From Alphaproteobacteria bacterium (GTDB taxonomy: Bacteria > Pseudomonadota > Alphaproteobacteria > CALKHQ01): a DNA stretch of 64,000 nt. A program made the position numbers and the translations under genes. Each line of letters begins with the position of its first letter. Position 1 is the stretch's first letter. The DNA lies in contig JAWKYB010000017.1 of NCBI GenBank assembly GCA_041396705.1, forward strand, positions 59,974-123,973, given 5' to 3'. Below are positions 27,577-35,400 of the stretch, in pieces. The notes beneath the pieces are model-generated. The model was not told the DNA's origin. It made no database searches and worked only from the letters and a program-made list of their open reading frames with translations.

Positions 27577-29046
27577 ATGATGGACATCGAGGCATTCGTC
27601 CAAGCCGAAGGGCGCGACGAGCAGGTCAGGCAGGTGCGCGAGAAGATCGACGCGCTCGGCATCGAGTATCTCTACCTGCAGTTCGTCTCGGTGACCGGCC
27701 GCATCGTCGGCAAGGGCATCCCGTCGGACCACTGGGAGTCGGTGGCCGAGAAGGGCTTCCAGCTGGTCTATGGCGCGACGGTCAACCTGTTCACCAACCG
27801 GCGCGGCGAGTACATCGGCTTCGGTCCGCAGGACAAGGAGCTGGTCGGCATCCCCGAGCCGGAGACGTTCTGCCAGCTGCCCTGGGACAAGCGGGTGGCG
27901 CGGCTGTTCTGCACCCTGTTCCGCAACCGCGAGGAGCGGCAGAACCCCGGCGCCTACCTCAGCGCCGACTGCCGCGGCAACCTGAAGCGCATCCACGACC
28001 AGTTCCAGCGCGACCACGGCGGCCTGCACATGCGTCACGGCACCGAGCCGGAGATGATGTGGCTGAAGAAGGACGAGAACGGCCGGCCCAACGGCGGCGT
28101 GACCAAGCCGCACTGCTATCACATCAACCAGTTCGAGCAGCTGCGCCCGGTCTACATGAAGGTGATCGAGTACTCCAAGGCGATGGGGCTCGACATGATC
28201 CAGGGCGACCACGAGGACGCCCCCGGCCAGCTCGAGCTCAATTTCACCTTCGACGACCCGCTGCGCACCGCCGACCGGCTGACCACCTACCGCCAGGTCT
28301 GCGCCCAGGTCGCGCGCGAGTTCAACCTGATCGCCTGCTTCATGACCAAGCCGTTCATGGGCGTGTCGGCCTCGGGCTGCCACCACAACATCTCGTTCTG
28401 GCGCGGCGGCGAGGACAAGCTGAACAGCCTGCGCAACGACCCGCTGCCGGGCATGGAAGAGGTGTTCATGTACCGCCGCGGCGGCGAGAACACCTTCATG
28501 CCCGACACCGACGACCCGCAGATGCCGGGCAAGGTCGGCCTGCAGGTGGTCGGCGGCATCGTCGCCCACCTGGCCGCGCTGACCGCGATCGGGTGCTCGA
28601 CGGTGAACAGCTATCGCCGCCTGTGGGACACCGGCTTCTGGGCGCCGGTGTTCGCCGATTGGGGCTACCAGAACCGCACCACCGGCCTGCGCATTTCGGC
28701 GCCGGGCCGGTTCGAGTACCGCGCGGTCGATTCCATGGTGAACCCGCACCTGATGGCGGCGGCGATCATCAAGGCGGCCGACGACGGCATCCGCAACGAC
28801 ATCGACCCGGGCCCGCCGGAGGACCGCAACATCTACCAGGCGATGGAGGCTGGCAAGCAGGTGCGCCGCCTGCCGATGAGCCTGGGCGATTCGCTGGCCG
28901 CGCTGGCCAAGGACGACGTCATCAAGTCGGCGATGCCGGGCGACATGTACCGCATCTACGACGAGTACAAGCGCGACGAGTGGGAGCGCTTCATGCACAC
29001 CACCACCGAATGGGACATGAACACCTATCTGGACTGCCTGCCCTGA
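27577..29046 (+). CDS. glnT: Glutamine-synthetase-family ligase (GlnT / gamma-glutamylmethylamide synthetase type)
   Basis: 489 residues. Glutamine-synthetase core: GDHEDAPGQLELNF, FMTKPFMGVSASGCHHNISF (ATP/glutamate region), then NSYRRLWDTGFWAP and FEYRAVDSMVNPHLMAAA. It is longer than the about 440 residues I recall for rhizobial GSIII. In methylamine users the equivalent enzyme (GmaS) joins methylamine to glutamate rather than ammonia; that is the likeliest role given glxBCD immediately downstream. Sequence alone does not separate the two activities. The start MMDIEAF at 27577 has AGGGGG upstream. Confidence 0.82.
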   Translation: MMDIEAFVQAEGRDEQVRQVREKIDALGIEYLYLQFVSVTGRIVGKGIPSDHWESVAEKGFQLVYGATVNLFTNRRGEYIGFGPQDKELVGIPEPETFCQLPWDKRVARLFCTLFRNREERQNPGAYLSADCRGNLKRIHDQFQRDHGGLHMRHGTEPEMMWLKKDENGRPNGGVTKPHCYHINQFEQLRPVYMKVIEYSKAMGLDMIQGDHEDAPGQLELNFTFDDPLRTADRLTTYRQVCAQVAREFNLIACFMTKPFMGVSASGCHHNISFWRGGEDKLNSLRNDPLPGMEEVFMYRRGGENTFMPDTDDPQMPGKVGLQVVGGIVAHLAALTAIGCSTVNSYRRLWDTGFWAPVFADWGYQNRTTGLRISAPGRFEYRAVDSMVNPHLMAAAIIKAADDGIRNDIDPGPPEDRNIYQAMEAGKQVRRLPMSLGDSLAALAKDDVIKSAMPGDMYRIYDEYKRDEWERFMHTTTEWDMNTYLDCLP

Positions 29047-29094
29047 CCGCCGGACCGTCGGCGGAGGGGGCGTTGGCCTGAGGAGTAAGAGAGC

Positions 29095-30033
29095 ATGTGC
29101 GGCATTGCCGGACTGATCCATCGCAATGGCAAGAGCGCCGACATCGGCGCCGAGATGACGTCGATGCTGCAGGCGCTGAAGCATCGCGGGCCGGACAGCA
29201 CCGGTTTTGCGGTCTACGGCGTGCCGGACGACGACTATCTGGTCATGCGCTTCAAGGTCGCCGAGCAGGAGGACCTGGTGAAGGGCCTGGCCATCCACGA
29301 GGAGGTCAAGCGCCGCCGCAAGGAGGTCGACCAGCGGCTGGAGGCCCTCGGCGTGGCGATCGCCTCGACCGACGACGCCACCGAATACGCCTTCCGCTAC
29401 GTGATGAAGTACGACGGCGACCTGAAGAAGCTGGCCCAGCATGTCGAAGACGTGCCGGGGGCGGAGATCCTGTCGCTCGGCCGCGGGCTGGAGCTGATCA
29501 AGGATCTGGGCGACGCCGGCACGGTGGCGGGCCAGTACGGGCTCGGCAAGTTCCGTGGCACCCACGGCATCGGCCACACCCGGATGGCGACCGAATCGGC
29601 GGTCGACATCCGCTCCGCCCATCCCTACTGGGCCTACCCCTATTCCGACATCTCGGTGGTCCACAACGGCCAGCTGACCAACTACTGGACCAAGCGCCGC
29701 GAGCTGGAGCGCAAGGGCCAGCGCTTCATGTCCAACTGCGATTCCGAGCTGCTGGCGGTCTACACCGCCGACAAGCTGGAGAACGGCTACAGCCTGGAGG
29801 ACTCGCTGCGCCAGTCGGTCGAGGAGCTGGATGGCGTCTTCACCTATCTGGTCGCGACCGCGGACTCGCTGGGCATGGCCAAGGACGTGATGGCCGCGAA
29901 GCCGATGGTGCTCTACGAGAGCGACGATGCAGTGGCGCTGGCCTCGGAGGAGATCGCGATCCGCCGCATCTTTCCGCAGGAAATCGACACCTTCGACCCA
30001 TATGACGGGGAGGTCCGGGTATGGCAGGCCTGA
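29095..30033 (+). CDS. glxB: Class II glutamine amidotransferase GlxB / N-methylglutamate synthase subunit A
   Basis: 312 residues. Ntn-type glutaminase: the mature nucleophile Cys2 in MCGIAGLIHRNGK, then LKHRGPDSTGFAVYG, GHTRMATESAVDIRSAHPY and VVHNGQLTNYW, followed by SNCDSELLAVYTADKLENGY. It corresponds to the GATase portion of glutamate synthase split off as GlxB or MgsA. In the methylamine pathway it takes the gamma-glutamylamide and releases the amine toward MgsC. Ends 13 bp inside glxC, so they are translationally coupled. Confidence 0.9.
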   Translation: MCGIAGLIHRNGKSADIGAEMTSMLQALKHRGPDSTGFAVYGVPDDDYLVMRFKVAEQEDLVKGLAIHEEVKRRRKEVDQRLEALGVAIASTDDATEYAFRYVMKYDGDLKKLAQHVEDVPGAEILSLGRGLELIKDLGDAGTVAGQYGLGKFRGTHGIGHTRMATESAVDIRSAHPYWAYPYSDISVVHNGQLTNYWTKRRELERKGQRFMSNCDSELLAVYTADKLENGYSLEDSLRQSVEELDGVFTYLVATADSLGMAKDVMAAKPMVLYESDDAVALASEEIAIRRIFPQEIDTFDPYDGEVRVWQA

Positions 30034-30869
30034 AGAGCCAGGTTGAGCGCAGCTATGACATGGGGCTGCATACCGAGCAGCTCCGCGGTCGCACGCAGCA
30101 GCGCTTTTTCGAGGCCGACGAGGCCGAGAACCTCACCTATCCCGATGCGCCGGACGTCGACTTCAACAAGCGCGCCGAGTTCGACGCCAAGGACATGTCG
30201 ACCGCGGACGTCAATAGGAAGATCCGCGCGCTGATGCTGGAGGGGCACGGCACCATCGTGGTCAAGAACCCGATGGCGCGGCATTCGCTCGGCGTCGGCA
30301 TCCTCAACCGGCTCAACCTCTATTTCGAGGGCAGCCTGGGCTATTTCGGCGTCGGCCTGATCGACGGTCCGAACGTGCGCATCTCCGGCCGGGTCGGCTG
30401 GTCCTGCGCCGAGAACATGATGGCCGGCACCGTCGTCATCGAGAAGAACGCCGGCTCGCAGTTCGGCGCCGCCCTGCGCGGCGGCGACCTGGTCTGCAAG
30501 GGCCAGGTCGGCGCGCGCACCGGCATCGACATGAAGGGCGGCACCATCATCGTCGGCAAGTCGACCGGCGCCTTCTCCGGCTTCATGATGCAGCGCGGGC
30601 GCATGGTGATCTGCGGCGACGCGGGCGCCAATCTGGGCGATTCGATGTACGACGGCACCATCTTCGTCGGCGGCAAGATCGCCTCGCTCGGCGTCGACGC
30701 GGTGCCGGCAGAGCTGACCGACCTCGACCGGTCGTGGCTGACCCGCAAGCTGAAGCAGTACGACATGGTTCCGGCGCAGGGCGTCGACCATTTCCAGAAG
30801 GTCGTCGCCGGCAAGCAGCTGTGGAACTACGACAACCTCGAGCCGGCCGAGAAGAAGCTCATTCTCTAG
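30021..30869 (+). CDS. glxC: GXGXG-domain subunit GlxC / N-methylglutamate synthase subunit B
   Basis: 282 residues, the glutamate synthase C-terminal beta-helix (GXGXG) domain as a separate protein. Seen: GRVGWSCAENMMAGTVVIEK, GAALRGGDLVCKGQVGARTG and KGGTIIVGKSTGAFSGFMMQ, the repeating glycine-rich turns. It is a structural subunit of the split glutamate-synthase-like complex with GlxB and GlxD. The gene is followed by a 102-bp palindromic repeat before glxD. Confidence 0.9.
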   Translation: MAGLKSQVERSYDMGLHTEQLRGRTQQRFFEADEAENLTYPDAPDVDFNKRAEFDAKDMSTADVNRKIRALMLEGHGTIVVKNPMARHSLGVGILNRLNLYFEGSLGYFGVGLIDGPNVRISGRVGWSCAENMMAGTVVIEKNAGSQFGAALRGGDLVCKGQVGARTGIDMKGGTIIVGKSTGAFSGFMMQRGRMVICGDAGANLGDSMYDGTIFVGGKIASLGVDAVPAELTDLDRSWLTRKLKQYDMVPAQGVDHFQKVVAGKQLWNYDNLEPAEKKLIL

Positions 30870-30884
30870 GCCGCCAAACCGGAA

Positions 30885-30986
30885 CGTCATTGCGAGGAGC
30901 GGAGCGACGCGGCAATCCAGGCCACCGCCCGATGCCCGCGCAGCCACCCTGGATCGCCACACCGCCTTCGGCGGCGCGCGATGACG
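30885..30986. repeat. Palindromic intergenic repeat inside the glx operon
   Basis: 102 bases starting CGTCATTGCGAGGAGCGGAG and closing with a GCGCGATGACG arm; internal arms GGCAATCCAGG and CCTGGATCGCC are also complementary. This type (CGTCATTGCGAGGAGC...ATGACG) is a dispersed non-coding element of alphaproteobacterial genomes. It has inserted between glxC and glxD, where the transcript would form a long stem. Confidence 0.75.
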
Positions 30987-31004
30987 GAATGAGGAGTAGG
31001 AAGC

Positions 31005-32387
31005 ATGCCCGTTGAACAGCAGCCGGTGCCTGTCGAGCAGCCAGCGGCGAAGAAGACGAAGCGCAACGTCAATCTGCTTGGCCGCAGCTTCATCTTCCCG
31101 CCGAACGTCATCGACGACATCCACATCAAGGCCGAGCTCGGCCGCTATCGCATGCGCGGCTTCAGCCTGTTCAAGAAGATCCCGAGCTGGGACGACCTGA
31201 CCTTCCTGCCGGGCACGCTGACCCGCTTCGTGATCGAGGGCTATCGCGAGAAGTGCGAGACCAAGACCGTGCTGGGCCCGCGCGCCAAGCGACCGCTGGA
31301 GCTCGACATTCCGGTCTACATCACCGGCATGAGCTTCGGCGCGCTCAGCTACGAGGCCAAGACCGCGCTGGCCCGCGGCGCCACCATGGCCGGCACCGCC
31401 ACCTGCTCCGGCGAGGGCGGCATGATCCCGGACGAGCGGCGCTATTCGTCGAAGTGGTACTACCAGTGCATCCAGTCGCGCTACGGCTTCAACCCGCACC
31501 ACCTGCGGCTGGCCGACGCGGTGGAGTTCTTCATCGGCCAGGGCTGCAAGGTCGGCCTCGGCGGCCACCTGATGGGCCAGAAGGTCACCGACCAGGTCGC
31601 CGAGATGCGCTCGCTGCCCGCCGGCATCGACCAGCGCTCGCCGGCCCGCCATCCGGACTGGCTGGGCCCCGACGACTTGGCGCTGAAGATCGAGGAGATC
31701 CGCGAGGCGACCGACTGGCAGATCCCGATCCAGCTGAAGCTGGGCGCCGCCCGCGTCTATGACGACGTGCGCATGGCCGCCAAGTGCGACCCGGACATGA
31801 TCTACATCGACGGCATGGAGGGCGGCACCGGCGCCGGCCCGCACCTGGCCACCGAGGAGACCGGTGTGCCGGGCATCGCCGCCATCCGCCAGGCGCGCCG
31901 CGCGCTCGACGACGTCGGCAAGTCCGGCGAGATCAGCCTGATCTACGCCGGCGGCATCCGCAACGGCGGCGACGTCGCCAAGGCGATCGCGCTCGGCGCC
32001 GACGCGGTGGCAATCGGCCACTCGGCCCTGATGGCGCTGAACTGCAACAAGGACATCCCAGAGGCCGACTACGAGAAGGAAGTCGGGGTCGAATCCGGCT
32101 ATTGCTATCACTGTCACACCGGCCGCTGCCCGGTCGGCGTCGCCACGCAGGACCCGGCGCTGCGCGCGCGGCTCGACCCCGACGAGGCGGCGGAGCGCGT
32201 GTACAACTTCCTGCACACGCTGACCATCGAGTGCCAGATGCTGGCGCGGGCCTGCGGCAAGACCTACGTCCACAGCCTGGAGCCGGAGGATCTGGCCGCG
32301 CTGACCATGGAGGCGTCGGCGATGGCCGGCGTGCCGCTGGCTGGCACCGACTACACCGTCGGCGTCGCCGACTATCACCACCTCTAG
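31005..32387 (+). CDS. glxD: FMN/3Fe-4S glutamate-synthase-like GlxD / N-methylglutamate synthase subunit C
   Basis: 460 residues. The glutamate synthase FMN-binding central domain: PVYITGMSFGALSYEAKTAL, ATMAGTATCSGEGGMIPDER, the IYIDGMEGGTGAGPHLATEE barrel segment, YAGGIRNGGDVAKAIALGAD, and the iron-sulfur cysteines in CYHCHTGRCPVGVATQ. With GlxB and GlxC it would make N-methylglutamate from gamma-glutamylmethylamide, or glutamate from glutamine, using reducing power. The ATG at 31005 has GGAG upstream. The glutamate synthase small subunit is not nearby. Confidence 0.92.
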   Translation: MPVEQQPVPVEQPAAKKTKRNVNLLGRSFIFPPNVIDDIHIKAELGRYRMRGFSLFKKIPSWDDLTFLPGTLTRFVIEGYREKCETKTVLGPRAKRPLELDIPVYITGMSFGALSYEAKTALARGATMAGTATCSGEGGMIPDERRYSSKWYYQCIQSRYGFNPHHLRLADAVEFFIGQGCKVGLGGHLMGQKVTDQVAEMRSLPAGIDQRSPARHPDWLGPDDLALKIEEIREATDWQIPIQLKLGAARVYDDVRMAAKCDPDMIYIDGMEGGTGAGPHLATEETGVPGIAAIRQARRALDDVGKSGEISLIYAGGIRNGGDVAKAIALGADAVAIGHSALMALNCNKDIPEADYEKEVGVESGYCYHCHTGRCPVGVATQDPALRARLDPDEAAERVYNFLHTLTIECQMLARACGKTYVHSLEPEDLAALTMEASAMAGVPLAGTDYTVGVADYHHL

Positions 32388-32483
32388 GCGCGTGCGCGCG
32401 GCAACGGCCGGCACGCTGACCGTCGTCGCGAGGCGCGCCGCCAGCCGGCGGCTCGCGACGGCGACGGATTAGGGAGACGACCA

Positions 32484-32900
32484 ATGGCAGGCAAGGGCGG
32501 TTACAAGGGCAGCGGCGAGGCCGGCGACGTCGATCGCTTCCTGAAGGGCGAGGGGCTGGATTCGACCCGCGAGCGCGAGATCGGCCAGCACATCGGCTAT
32601 CGCTACGACGTCAACCTGCTGCCGGACTACGGCAAGATCACGCCGTTCCTGGCCAAGTACATGGAGACCATGGGCTGGGACGACCTCAACTGGCTCGAGG
32701 ACGTGCACATGGGCTACGAGGACGGCCGCCCGGCGGTGTTCGACCGCAACATCAACGGCTGGGTGACCATTCCGGAGTCGGTCGACCTGCCCGACAATCA
32801 GCAGGACCGCGACATGCTGGCGCGCGAGATGCTGATCAAGTTCCAGATGTCGCCGAACCACCCGATGGTCACGCTGAACAAGGCCTATCGGAAATTCTGA
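32484..32900 (+). CDS. Conserved-looking 138-aa protein of the glx cluster
   Basis: Family not recognised. A soluble acidic protein beginning MAGKGGYKGSGEAGDVDRFL, with a segment WDDLNWLEDVHMGYEDGRPA in the middle and an FQMSPNHPMVTLNKAYRKF end; no transmembrane or signal sequence. The strong ribosome site GGGAG and about 96 bases from glxD place it in the operon. It is a candidate accessory or assembly subunit of the glutamate-synthase-like complex, but that is inference from position only. Confidence 0.8.
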   Translation: MAGKGGYKGSGEAGDVDRFLKGEGLDSTREREIGQHIGYRYDVNLLPDYGKITPFLAKYMETMGWDDLNWLEDVHMGYEDGRPAVFDRNINGWVTIPESVDLPDNQQDRDMLAREMLIKFQMSPNHPMVTLNKAYRKF

Positions 32901-32921
32901 CCGGCCCTGGCCGACCGCAGC

Positions 32922-33500
32922 TCAGAACAGGGCGACGCCCGCCGCCTCGAGGCAGACCAGGGCGCCCAGCGCCCCGAACAGCGCGGCGGCGGCCAGCCTG
33001 ATCGTGCGCAGCGGCAGCCGGTCGGCGGCGAAGCCGCCCAGCGCGACCACCGGCGCGTTGGCCGCCATCATGCCGAGCGTTGTGCCGACCGTGACCATCG
33101 CGATGTCCTGGAAGCGGGCGGCCAGCGCCATGGTGGCGACCTGGGTCTTGTCGCCGATCTCGACCAGAAAGAACGCGACCAGGGTGGTCAGGAAGGCGCC
33201 GTAGCGGTCGGCCGGGCCTGCCGAGTCGCCGTCCAGCCGGTCGGGTTTCAGGGTCCACAGGCCCATCAGGACGAAACCGGCACCGAGCCCCCACTGCAAC
33301 GCCTCGCTCTGCAGCCAGTCGCCGACGGCGGTGCCAAGCAGGGCAGCCAGCGCATGGTTGGCGACGGTGGCGATCAGGATGCCGGCGAGGATCGGCAGCG
33401 GCGCGCGGAAGCGCGCGCACAGCAGCAGCGCCAGCAACTGGGTCTTGTCGCCGATCTCGGCCAGGGCGACGACGCCGGTCGAGACGAGCAGGCTTTCCAT
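32922..33500 (-). CDS. GDT1/UPF0016 (TMEM165) family manganese transporter
   Basis: 192 residues, two homologous halves each with the E-x-G-D-(K/R)-(T/S) motif: ALAEIGDKTQLLALLLCARF near the N-terminus and FFLVEIGDKTQVATMALAA near residue 110. Six hydrophobic segments. The family exports manganese (MneA/MntX in bacteria). The start MESLLVS at 33500 is chosen because it opens the first helix. It is preceded by a yybP-ykoY-type manganese riboswitch, which supports the assignment. Confidence 0.92.
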   Translation of the reverse strand: MESLLVSTGVVALAEIGDKTQLLALLLCARFRAPLPILAGILIATVANHALAALLGTAVGDWLQSEALQWGLGAGFVLMGLWTLKPDRLDGDSAGPADRYGAFLTTLVAFFLVEIGDKTQVATMALAARFQDIAMVTVGTTLGMMAANAPVVALGGFAADRLPLRTIRLAAAALFGALGALVCLEAAGVALF

Positions 33501-33561
33501 CGGCACATTCCCGGGTCGGCGGCAGGCCAAGGCCCGGCGGCCGCCCGACCCCGCGGGGCGC

Positions 33562-33690
33562 CGGACCCATGGTCTCGCCAAGCGCGGTGCCGGACGCGCC
33601 ACGGACCGGAACCGTAGCGGTCCGGGCCAAGCCTGTTGACGCGCCCCTTCCTGCGGCGGAAGCGGCTACTCCCCAAGGGATGCGTGATCT
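33562..33690 (-). promoter_or_regulatory. yybP-ykoY-type manganese riboswitch
   Basis: On the minus strand the leader of the GDT1 gene carries CTTGGGGAGTAGCCG (33677-33663), GTCAACAGGC (33640-33631) and GCGAGACCATGG (33578-33567), in the order and spacing of the yybP-ykoY aptamer. That RNA binds Mn2+ and typically sits before UPF0016 or MntP exporters. Limits are approximate. Confidence 0.85.
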
Positions 33691-33739
33691 TACGGGCCCG
33701 CGCCGCCCGCTGCAACCGCGGCACGGGCGCGTCTGCGCC

Positions 33740-34792
33740 TCACAGCTCGATGACGCAGTCCTCGGCCGGCTCGGCCGGCGGCTGGTCCCGCAGGTCGCGG
33801 AACTGCACCTGGGTGACGTGCTCGATGCCGCGCAGCATGTCGGACATCACGAAGGCGGCGATTCGCGGCGGGTGGTGCTTGCCCTTCAGCGCGAGCCAGC
33901 TGTTCAGCTTCACGGTCAGCGCGCAGACCGAGCCGCCGATGTCCTTCTGGTAGTGGCGGATGGTGTCTTCCATGCGCTGGAAGCTGGCGCTGGAGATGTC
34001 GGACCACATGTGCTGGGTCTCGACCCGGAAGATGTCGATGACCTGCGCGATGCCGAAGCGGGCGTTGGTCAGCCGGCGCTCGATCAGTTGGCAGGCGTGG
34101 GCGATCTCGCGGCTGCCGCGATAGCCGGGGGCTTCCGGCAGGGTGCGCAGCACGCCGAGGAAATCGGCGAGCGTCGGCTCGAGCTGGCTGAGGCAAAAGG
34201 CGTAGTAGGACAGCGACAGATAGACGTCGCCATAGCGCGCCAGGAACAGCGGGATGTCGAACAGCCCGATCTCCAGGCGCTCGGCCAGCCGCATCAGGTT
34301 GGTCTTCGCCGTTGCCACGTCCGGGCTCTGGAACAGCTTCAGGATGTCGGCGAAGCTTTTCTCGCCGTCGTCGGCATGGCCGTAGACCTGCGCCATCAGC
34401 GGCCTGATGAAGGCGGCCAGATGCGACGAGACCTGGCGCTCCATCTCCGGCGACAGCCGCAGGTGCTGGACGGTGTCGACGTCGAGGCCGAGGTCGCGCA
34501 GCGCGACGCGCACGCTGTAGACGTCGAAGCTGGCCAGCTCGCTCAGCTTCAGGATCAGCTCGTAGTCGTCGTGCCGGCCGTCGCCGAAGTCGAAATGCTG
34601 GCGCAGCTGCCGCGGCGGAATGTGCCCGCGGCCGGAGAACGGACCGGAGAACAGCTCGACCACGCTTTCCAGGTGCATGTTCTTGGTCAGCAGCGCGTCG
34701 CTCAGACTTCGCGTCTTGATCGGCATGGTCCGCAACGGCAGCACATGCACGGAATCCTTGGCCTCGCGGAACGCGGTCGGGTCGAGCGACAC
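33740..34792 (-). CDS. Uncharacterised alpha-helical protein, 350 aa
   Basis: No family recognised. Soluble, predicted mostly helical, beginning MSLDPTAFREAKDSVHVLPL. It contains LSLSYYAFCLSQLEPTLADF, a conserved-looking FRVETQHMWSDISSASFQRM segment and ends EPAEDCVIEL. No transmembrane segment, signal or repeat. It stands alone between the riboswitch region and the Amt promoter region, on the opposite strand to both operons. Codon use fits the surroundings, so it is a resident gene. Confidence 0.8.
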   Translation of the reverse strand: MSLDPTAFREAKDSVHVLPLRTMPIKTRSLSDALLTKNMHLESVVELFSGPFSGRGHIPPRQLRQHFDFGDGRHDDYELILKLSELASFDVYSVRVALRDLGLDVDTVQHLRLSPEMERQVSSHLAAFIRPLMAQVYGHADDGEKSFADILKLFQSPDVATAKTNLMRLAERLEIGLFDIPLFLARYGDVYLSLSYYAFCLSQLEPTLADFLGVLRTLPEAPGYRGSREIAHACQLIERRLTNARFGIAQVIDIFRVETQHMWSDISSASFQRMEDTIRHYQKDIGGSVCALTVKLNSWLALKGKHHPPRIAAFVMSDMLRGIEHVTQVQFRDLRDQPPAEPAEDCVIEL

Positions 34793-35147
34793 GGCAATGT
34801 CTCCATGGCTGAGGAACAGGAGAAAGGCCAGCTACACGCAGGAGTGCCTATTGTCCATTCGGAGATTGGGAATTAGTTAATTACGCACTGCGTCATGTAG
34901 TTGGGGCTCGGGCGTCGGGTCGGACGGAACCCGGGCGTTGCCTTCGTCTGGCGGCGTAAGCGCACCGCGGCTGCGCAGGCCCGGCACGACACGGGTTTGC
35001 CAGGTGGGGCGGTGCACACAAGGGGCATTGCGCACGGCCTTCGCGGGCCGAACCGGGTTCAGCCGCGAAACGCACAACGATGCGCCGCATAATTGTGCAG
35101 ACGAGGCCGAATCCGGCCAAGTCGACAGCAGCGACGATTGACGGTTT

Positions 35148-35159
35148 GGTTCATGAACC
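35148..35159. promoter_or_regulatory. Perfect 12-bp palindrome upstream of the Amt gene
   Basis: GGTTCATGAACC, exactly self-complementary, 22 bases upstream of the sigma-54-like element. It resembles the GAACCA half in the oxidase promoter (25915-25920). Possible operator. Confidence 0.35.
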
Positions 35160-35181
35160 GGTCTGCGCGGCCGTCGATTTC

Positions 35182-35197
35182 TGGTTCGATTCTTGCC
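35182..35197 (+). promoter_or_regulatory. Sigma-54-like promoter candidate for the Amt gene
   Basis: TGGTTCGATTCTTGCC: GG at 35183-35184 and GC at 35195-35196 are spaced by ten bases, with a good TTGC -12 element and partial -24. It would give a leader of about 190 bases. Confidence 0.4.
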
Positions 35198-35400
35198 AGC
35201 GGTCAGGTCGATCTTGCTTTTGGCGTTGCCGTAGCCGACGGATTTTGCAAACGTTTACGATCCGCGCGCGGCTTTCCTGCAATGCCGCAAGTCCGAACAA
35301 GGGACAGATAACATCGAGCCGGCGCGGCGGCCATGACGGAGGCTCCGCGGGCTGCGCAGCGTTGCGCCGGCCAGGCGGGCGAGAGGGGGAGAAGGACTGG

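Larger units (their letters stand above)
34793..35400. other. Long regulatory intergenic region before the Amt gene
   Basis: 608 bases. The first 100 bases are AT-richer (around ATTAGTTAATTACGCACTGC) and may hold the promoter of the divergent unknown gene. It contains a perfect inverted repeat at 35148-35159 and a sigma-54-like site at 35182-35197. Nothing else was identified; the in-frame extension of the Amt frame up to 35080 has no coding character. Confidence 0.55.

Noticed and set aside
35182..35199. GGTTCGATTC resembling a tRNA T-loop
   Set aside because: The flanking bases do not form a T-stem and no acceptor, D or anticodon arm can be drawn around it.
35080..35400. In-frame upstream extension of the divergent Amt gene by 107 codons
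   Set aside because: Sequence is unlike any Amt N-terminus, it contains the regulatory palindrome and promoter candidate, and a good ribosome site precedes 35401.
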